From Saposhnikovia divaricata (Eukaryota > Streptophyta > Magnoliopsida > Apiales > Apiaceae), in the NCBI GenBank assembly GCA_036435485.1, contig CM071596.1, forward strand, positions 60,933,001-60,997,000: a stretch of 64,000 nt of DNA, read 5' to 3'. The notes under the pieces were generated by a model. It worked only from the letters and a program-made list of their open reading frames with translations. It was not told the origin of the DNA and made no database searches. The first letter of the stretch is position 1. The number at the start of each line of letters is the position of its first letter. This document shows positions 56,904-64,000 of the stretch, one piece after another. The translations under genes were made by a program, and so were the position numbers.

Positions 56904-59226
56904 TCTACACTATGTTATAAAAAGACGAAATATTAAAAGTTTTTGTATCTATTTTTTGGTACGGCATGGTACGATACTTATATTATTTAATTTTTTTACT
57001 TTATTATCCTTAATTATTTTACTTAATTATAAAAAAATTAAACATAATCATTTTTCAAAATATTACACGCAACTATTCTCAACACTTCTCCTAAATAATA
57101 ACTAACCAATTAACTTTTTTAGCTATTACCTTTTCTAATTTGCCAACTAAAATATCTTCTTTCCAAAAATATGGTCGTTCTAATTAATGAAATAAACTAA
57201 TAATATTATAATTACTAACTGATTACCTTTTTCAACTAAAAGGTCATATCTTTTCTATATTTTTTAACTAAAACATCTCATTTTCTCCTAAATAATAACT
57301 AACAAATTACCTTTTTAAGCTATTAATTTTTCTAATTAAAATCTCTTCTTTCCATAAATATGATCGTTCTAATTAATGAAATAAAATTATAATTACTACT
57401 AACTAACTGATTACCTTTTTCAGCTAAAAAGTAATATCTTTTCTATATTTCTAACTAAAATATCTCATTTTCAAACTTGATTTTTTTACTTAATTATCAT
57501 TACTTAAATATTTATTATTGGTAAAAACATGTAGTTCTTTTTTATAAAATAAAATAACGATATTATAGTTTTTAATAACTAACCAATTACTTTTTGAGCT
57601 TTTTTGATAAATAAATTGATAAAAAATAATTTTTTATAATTTTACTTTTGTTAAGAATAACTATTTGCAATTATACCATTTTAATTGCAATTATACCAAA
57701 TTTTTTTTAAAAATTGCAAAAATACTATATCTTTGATTCCATATTGCTTAACACAGATCCAAACACTCCTTTCTGGAATCTCCCCTCTACCTAACTTGAA
57801 ATTCAACCACCATCCAATAATAATTTATCCACCGGTACACTTCCCGATACCACCACTCCGCCGACGTCATCACCATATTCTCACGTTTTACATTTTCTTT
57901 TTTATTTTAAAAACTCTAGATTAATATTTTTATAGTAACAAATTCCAATGGTAAATGCCGACGATATCTCCGATGTTTCGGAGTCTGATGTTTTATCTTC
58001 ACGACGATATCGATATCCGAATCGTGGAAACTCGTTGCTTACCCAACATGAACTTGTTGATTGGTAGTGGTAGATTGGGGTGGAGAAGAAGGGGGTGGAG
58101 AGGCCTGCGGCCCCGGAGATCGGAGGTGGAGATCGGGGGCGAAGTTCGGGAAAGGGGAAGGGGGCGGCGAGGGAGGTGGGATGGGTAGTCGACGGTAACA
58201 TTGATACCATCGTTGATGGAGAAAATGGAGGTCAGACTTGGTGTTGGAGATTGAGGTTGGAGAGCCTGCGGTGCCAGAGATCTGATGTGGAGGTCGGCGC
58301 CGGAGATTGGAGTTTGTTTTGGTGCCGGAGAAGAGAAAGAGAGGAAAGAGAGAGAGGGGCAGGGAAGAAAGGGGTAAACAACTGTAATTCTGAAAGAAAA
58401 AGATAGATTTCCATATTTTTGCAATACATTAAACAAGGTAGTATTTATGCAAATAAAGTAGAAAGACCCTGTAGTTTTGTTAAATTCTCTTACTTTTTTC
58501 GACTAATACACATTATCTTTTCTAACTTTTCTGACTAGAACCTCTCCTTTCCAAAAATATTATGGGTCATTCTATTTAACGAAATAAATTAATAAAAATA
58601 TAATTACTAATAACTAATTGGTTACCTTTTTCAGCTAAAATATAATAACTTTTCTATATTTTCTAACTAAAATGTCTCCTTATCAAACTTTTTTTTCTTA
58701 CTTAATTATCATTACTTAAATATTTATTTATTGGTAAAAATATGTTACCTTTTCTAATTTTTTAATAACTAATTAATTTATTTTCTAGGTAAAACAAGTT
58801 ATCTTTTATATTCGAAAAATACAACGGACAATTATGTTTAATAAAATAAAATAATATTATTATGATTACGAATAACTAACAAATTACATTTTCAACTAAA
58901 ACACGTTACTTTTTATATTTTCTCTTACTAAAACATTTTCTTTTCCAATAGTATCACCAATAATTGTATTCAACAAAATAATACGGTAATAATTAATAAT
59001 TGATTGATTACCTTTTTCAGCTAAAACGTATCATCTTATCTATATCTTATAACAAAATTTTTTCTTTTTTAAAAATAATGTATATATATATATATATATA
59101 ATTTTTATCAAATCATATCATTTAAAAATTTAACTTACAAAATTAATATCTTAAAAATGCATGCAAATTATTAAAAAATCATATAATGTTAAAGAAAATT
59201 CGTGTATCGCACGGGTTTTAAGCTAG
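56904..59226 (+). mobile_element. Helitron, non-autonomous, with an inserted segment
   Basis: Starts TCTACACTATGTTATAAAAA after host A. Ends with a CGTG-tatcg-CACG hairpin (about 59201-59212), then CTAG at 59223-59226 before host T. The interior repeats blocks of about 170 bp with the words TTACCTTTTTCAGCTAAAA and ATCTTTTCTATATTT. No helicase is present. An unrelated GC-richer segment lies at about 57690-58450. Confidence 0.65.
57690..58450. mobile_element. Insertion with inverted TTGCAAAAATA ends and GC-rich centre
   Basis: AAATTGCAAAAATACTATAT near 57714 and, inverted, TATTGCAAAAATATGGAAAT near 58425 look like subterminal inverted repeats. The centre (57950-58340) is GC-rich, with two diverged copies of a GCCTGCGG...GAGATC...GGAGGTCGG block. 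Frames of 77-145 codons exist on both strands but are low-complexity and overlap. The shape resembles a Mutator-like element carrying a captured GC-rich gene or UTR piece; I could not name the source. Confidence 0.4.
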
Positions 59227-59383
59227 TCAAGTGGTAAAAATTGAAATTCAATTATATTTGGTATTGTAGGTAAAATTAAAATTTTTGTCCAAATTTCTCA
59301 ATACTAATTTTCAAGATTAAATATTTGATTATGTCAACCTCCGATGTTGAATGCTCATGAAATGTCTAATTTTTTTTATTATT

Positions 59384-59636
59384 TCCTCCGTCCCAATTTA
59401 TTTGTTTTGTTTGAATTTTTGCGATCAAATTAACCAAAATTTAACTAAAATTTTTATATAATATTTAATCGAAAACAATTATAAAATTTTATCATTAGAA
59501 AATATATGTAATCTACTTTAATATGTATTTTTTAGTTTTTAAAAATAATGAAAGGATCATTTTTAATTTACGATCAAAGTTGGATCAATTTGACCGCAAA
59601 AAATTAAACAAGACAAATAAATTGGGACGGAGGTAG
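59384..59636. mobile_element. Stowaway-type MITE
   Basis: Left TCCTCCGTCCCAATTTATTT and right, inverted, CTACCTCCGTCCCAATTTAT, the widespread plant Stowaway (Tc1/mariner) end. Inner TTTGCGRTCAAATT words are also inverted. A TA duplication is plausible on the right. Confidence 0.9.
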
Positions 59637-61173
59637 TACAATTTATTAGATTTGTAAACATACGATTACATAAATTTATAATTTTGTATATATTTATACT
59701 AGTCGATTAAGTCGAAATTCGCGACTGTCCAATAATAGTTTTTTCATTCCAAATATTCATATGTTGTTTAAAAAATCGTGAAAAAATATCTATAATATCA
59801 TATAAATTAGTGAATACAATGTTGTACAAAATACATATTACTAATTTCTTGAGTATCTTCAAATAGTGTATAATCATAAATTAAATTAAATAAGTACATG
59901 ATAATATAAAAGATATATCTTGAAAATTCAGTGAAGTGCTAATTATAATACTTTTTTCATTTCAAATATGTTAAATTAAGTTTTAATTATATATCTTCTT
60001 TTATAAATTTGAAATATCCTTCCACAGATAATACTTTTCTGTTGAAGGATATTAATACATAAGTATAATATATAAAATCATACTAAGGTTTAAATTATGT
60101 TCCTATTGAAAAAAATTATTATGGTCCTATTTCTATTTTTTTTAAGAAAGTACTTGGATCTTAGCATGTATTTATGTATGCAAGCATCCTAACCACATTA
60201 TTTATATATGCAAGTCAAATTGATCAAATAAAAAGTTATGATATGAAGATTTGAGTAAACTAATAAAACATGGACTAGATTGATAAATTGACAATGGGCT
60301 AGACTTATGAACTTATAGGTATATATCTATTAATTTGCCAAAATTCTAAACGGATTAGGTTGGGTTAAGTTCAAAAAATCAAAACCTATATCCAACCCAT
60401 TAATATCGGGTTGAAATATTTTTATTTTTAACCCAACCTTGTTTCATTTAAAATTAATTGAATTAAATCGATCGAATATAGGATCGGTTTGGATCGGGAC
60501 CCGTTACACCCCTACTAAATATAATTTGAACCAATTATGATCATAACAGGATATATAGACTATTTATAATCAGACATGTAAAAAAAAATTCTAGCTTCAA
60601 ATTTCATGATACTAGAAATACAAAAAAATTCAGATCCAAAAATTTGGTATTTTGAAATTCGATTAAATCATGCTAGTTCAATGGATCTTTTGTGCATACA
60701 TGTTCGTGACATATTTTGTATGCCTCAAATAATTGTCTTTAAGGAATAATAACAACATAAGATTTATTTCTAAAATAAAAGCTTATTTTAAAAAAGAATT
60801 AAAAATGACTTAATTTATACATTAAAATAAGAACAAGTTTACTTTGAATAATCTAATCGTAACACCTTGATAAAATATTAATTAAGCTAAAACATATCAT
60901 TCGGGTACCTTTATTTAAATAAAATAAAATAATAATATTATAATAACTAATAACTAACCGATTACGTTTTTATACTATAACATATCATTTTTTTATTTTC
61001 AAAGTAAAATCCATCATTTTCTAAAAATATCACGGACAACATATATATAATTAGTATCAGATCATATTATTTAAATTTTTTAGCCTAAAAATTCATATCA
61101 TTAAATTTTTAATTTAAATTTAAAAAAAGTTTTCATTATATTAAATCCATGCATCGCATGGGTTTTAAGCTAG
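59637..61173 (+). mobile_element. Helitron 3' fragment and AT-rich sequence
   Basis: At 61147-61173 CCATGC-atc-GCATGG followed by CTAG is a Helitron 3' end. The preceding 250 bp resemble the interior of 56904-59226. Its 5' start was not found. Near 59697 a TAGTCGATTAAGTCGAAATT block resembles the left ends at 2573 and 24373. The remainder has no gene. Confidence 0.4.
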
Positions 61174-61206
61174 TATCTTATATTTATAAACTCAATACAG
61201 CAATAA

Positions 61207-61552
61207 TCTATACTATTATATAATAGCCGAAACATTAAAAGTTTTGGTACCTATTTTTTGGTACTTTATGAATTTACTTATTTATCCTTCATTAAAAGAA
61301 AAATATAGTCGATATCTATACTATTAAAACACCTAAAATAAATAATAACATAATATAATTAATGGTAATTAGTCGATTGTCTTTTTCACATTTACTTTTA
61401 GTTGAATATATTACCTTTATAAACACTTAAAAACATGATCATAGCATATCTTCCAATCATTAATATTTCGTTTCGAATTAAAACACGTTACCTTTTTGAC
61501 TTAAAACTAATCTTACAATCATTAATATATACTCGATAACATCTATCTATAC
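61207..61552 (+). mobile_element. Helitron 5' fragment
   Basis: TCTATACTATTATATAATAG after host A, then the same AAACATTAAAAGTTTTGGTA words as at 56930. No 3' end before the LTR at 61553, so truncated. Confidence 0.45.
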
Positions 61553-62168
61553 TGATAGGGTATAACTAGCCCAGGCTGGAGGCACAAACCTGTCTTGGAG
61601 TACTAATCCCGGTTGGGGGCCAAATCCAGAACATCCGCAGCCCAGGCCCAAGATGCGTGAGACAACACTACGCCACACTACTAGATGTGGCACACATAGG
61701 TCATGATGTCGGCCCCACATACAACGACGAATAAGGGAATCCTATGATTGGCACAATCACGTCCCTATCAAGCCACGTGCTGGTGTGACCTTGGCGCACG
61801 ACACCATAATTATCTCCTGGATAGGTGGGGACTATCTACAACATACAGGTGTTCCACATACCTAGGATCCAACGCTCATGATTGCAGGTACCAACCCCTA
61901 AACCCTAATCCTTGGCCTATAAATAGACCAGGAGAGAAATGTTTAGGTGTTACGTTCTTTTACACACTCTCATACACACACCCTCCACATATCGATACTC
62001 TAATCCTTATCTTTTACCTTCCAAAGCCTGCTCTTATTCTCACGCCAGAGGCGTCGCGGGTCCAAACCCACCTCCCATCGTTGTTTTGCAAAGTCCCAAC
62101 CACCAGCATCACCTCCACCTGGCGTGGGAATGGCTAAGGAGGCACCTGATCGAGTTCTGGAGTTATCA
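61553..62168 (+). repeat. LTR of a Ty3-type element (5' fragment)
   Basis: Starts TGATAGGG, ends GTTATCA (inverted TGATA/TATCA). CCTATAAATAGACC at 61915-61928 is a clear TATA box, followed after about 30 bases by a likely start region. GC content is much higher than that of its surroundings. Confidence 0.8.
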
Positions 62169-62187
62169 TTGGCGCTAGAAGGAGGAT
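62169..62187 (+). other. Primer binding site
   Basis: TTGGCGCTAGAAGGAGGA directly follows the LTR. TTGGCGC-type sites are typical of Tat/Athila-group plant elements. Confidence 0.75.
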
Positions 62188-62595
62188 TGTGGCTCTGTCC
62201 TTTGGTCTCGGTGCCACTGGACTCAACTCCATCAACTAGCTCTTGAAAAAGAGTCCTAATCAAAACTAGTAAGATCTAAAACCACCTAAATCTTTCATAA
62301 AAATGCAAACTTTACACCTTTTTTCAACTATGTATGCATGTTTAGCCTCGCCTAGCCTCTATTAGCCTAGATCTGTTATTAGCTCTTAAAAAGTTGTAAT
62401 TCTTAGCCTTTAGTCCCGATTAATAGCCAGATCAATAGTCATGATTGCTTGATTTGTTGAAAGTTTGGGCTTACTCTTGTTTCGAACTATAAATACGTGT
62501 ATACATACGTTGTTTTCTCAAAAACCCACCCAGATTTGTTACAAAATTGTGCCTTGTGAAATTTCTTGTGTTGGAAACCATATTTTGTTGAAATC
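62188..62595 (+). other. Leader of the LTR fragment
   Basis: About 410 bp without a gene, containing TAGCCT repeats near 62342-62370. It leads into the gag start. Confidence 0.5.
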
Positions 62596-62829
62596 ATGCC
62601 AAGGGGAAGTAAATCCACCAAGAGGCAATCCACCAGTGCTCAACTACAAGTACCAAACCCGGTCCCAGACCTACCCCTAGTCCCGGCTACTGGAACCCCG
62701 GTTCTAGAAAGGATAGGAATTGGACCCGAAGATACAAGAATTGAAATTGAATTGAACCAATACAAGTACACTGATGTACCACTGGCCGCAATGCACATGG
62801 AAAACCTTACCAGAGAAGATATAGCATAA
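62596..62829 (+). pseudogene. gag N-terminus of the LTR fragment
   Basis: 77 codons from ATG: a basic start MPRGSKSTKRQSTSAQ, a Pro-rich stretch PVPDLPLVPATGTP, then an acidic part ending AAMHMENLTREDIA before TAA. The position after LTR, primer site and leader makes it the gag start. No capsid core follows, and similarity to any element stops at about 62846, so the copy is truncated. Confidence 0.6.
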
Positions 62830-62846
62830 GCAATCCAGATGTACCA

Positions 62847-64000
62847 AATGTTGATGTGTATTTTTAAAATTTCATTCACATGGAAGGAATGATATCAATA
62901 CCAATTTCAAGTCTTTTATCTCTTACAGTTCAGATGTGTGGAAAATAGTTTGTGGATGTTTTAATTATCAAATAATTAACCTAATAAATAAACAAAACTA
63001 TATAACAAGTATGAGAGAATAATCCAAGAATCGGAGTTCTTCAATTGGCTATCATGAATGTCTAATTTGTGTATTTTTTTCGTTAAAAAAAATCATTCTA
63101 ATGTTTATAAAATCCTCTCCAGGGTAAATTATAGTGCCTACAATTATCCCTTAAATGCCACTCCCATGGTCATCCAAAGTACGACTATAGACTATTAAGA
63201 ACCAAGAATTAGCAGTTTCACAATTCGCATATCAATCTCCTGATTTAATACTTAAATTGTGTCTATCATATCATGTACTAGAATTACAACTCCTCTCCCG
63301 ATTCGTTATAATTCTTAAAGATTCAATTAAAAGTTTGCGATTCTTCTAATTGTATAAAGCTCTCAATGACAGATTAACAATAACAAGAAAATCATAATAC
63401 AATCAGACAAACTTAATAAGCCAACGAATACTACCGAACTCTTCGATAAAGGGATTAGCTACTCATGTTAAGATAAAACAAATATGAATTAAAAATGCAA
63501 ACCACGAATTTAAGAATTGAAGTACGAAGAATACAACTTTAAAAGCTTCTCAAAATCAGGATGAATCCCTTCACTCCTTCTTCCAATCTCCCTCTCAAAG
63601 TGCTTCTCTCCCTTCTCTCTCCAAAGTACGCCTATCTGATTTTATTCTATTCTACAATATGTTATGATATGTTGTGATATGTTCGTGTCTCTCTACAATA
63701 TATATCAAAACCCAATATAATAGAGTTTTTAATGCTTTCCAAGAAAATAAAAGTAATTTCCCGAAACAAATTGAATTCTGAATGTGAAATTTGTAGTCAG
63801 TCTTCCAGGCCTGTTTCTGGGCTGCTCCAGTTGGAATATTGATGCTGGACCACTTTTGAGTTGTAGATAATTTCGTTAGCTTCGCATGGACTGTAAGATC
63901 GCCCAATTCTGATGTCTGAAACTCAAGTTATGGCCCAAACTATGTATGCACATGCAGTCCAATAAATCCGAATTTCCTTGTAATTTAAGTTCAAATAAGC
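62847..64000. other. AT-rich sequence, no gene seen
   Basis: No supported gene. The part at 63885-63940 resembles 1082-1140 and is probably LTR-type repeat. 63550-63630 is pyrimidine-rich (CTCTCCCTTCTC words). The 84-codon minus frame at 63652-63906 overlaps this repeat and is not convincing. Confidence 0.4.

Noticed and set aside
57902..58436. Pro/Ser-rich frames of 102 and 145 codons
   Set aside because: Low-complexity, overlapping frames in a GC-rich duplicated block with no start context or domain.

Overview
This is a repeat-dominated stretch of a plant nuclear genome, probably a eudicot. The supports are LTR retrotransposons primed by plant initiator-Met tRNA, a chromodomain-bearing Ty3/gypsy pol, Tat-lineage Ty3 elements with a second RNase H, Helitrons with A/T insertion sites, a Stowaway and a Mutator-type MITE, and decayed copies of plant genes (type II PI 4-kinase gamma, receptor-like kinase, nuclear group II intron maturase). 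The sequence is very AT-rich outside the elements. I see only one plausible intact host gene, a two-exon gene for a small secreted protein at 53084-53406. Almost everything else is mobile DNA.

Layout. 1-5064: AT-rich DNA with a LINE RNase H tail (about 855-1070), Helitron-like repeats and a Helitron with an internal tandem duplication (2853-3909). 5065-12713: a minus-strand Ty3-like LTR element with primer site, polypurine tract and 2.1-kb LTRs but no recognisable gag-pol. It splits an older MITE, and its leader is packed with small hairpins. 12714-14835: MITE halves, repeat copies and a foldback MITE. 14836-24295: a minus-strand Tat-type element (LTRs 637 bp, TSD GACAT) with decayed gag, PR, RT, RH, archaeal-type RNase H and integrase. 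25854-50650: a second copy of the same Tat family on the plus strand (TSD TTGTG). Its 5' LTR is split by a chromodomain Ty3/gypsy element (26035-42771, TSD ATGGA), whose own 3' LTR is split by a Ty1/copia element (35811-41952, TSD ATATG). The Tat element itself sits in what looks like an older LTR, giving three certain levels of nesting and a probable fourth.

51231-64000 holds low-copy and small-element DNA: an exon-like pair, the small secreted protein gene, a mosaic of gene fragments (PI4K gamma, receptor kinase, PI4K gamma again, then maturase on the other strand), several MITEs, Helitrons, and a 5'-only fragment of another LTR element (61553-62829).

The most unusual signal lies in the retrotransposon leaders and 3' tails. 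In three unrelated families, non-coding RNA regions contain series of short inverted repeats. The stem sequences differ from one hairpin to the next but remain self-complementary, while the loops are similar (for example GAWCAAY). The Tat family also has two 3' tandem arrays in which each unit is itself palindromic. No element looks able to move on its own, since all carry stops, deletions or missing domains, but most ends and target duplications are still legible.
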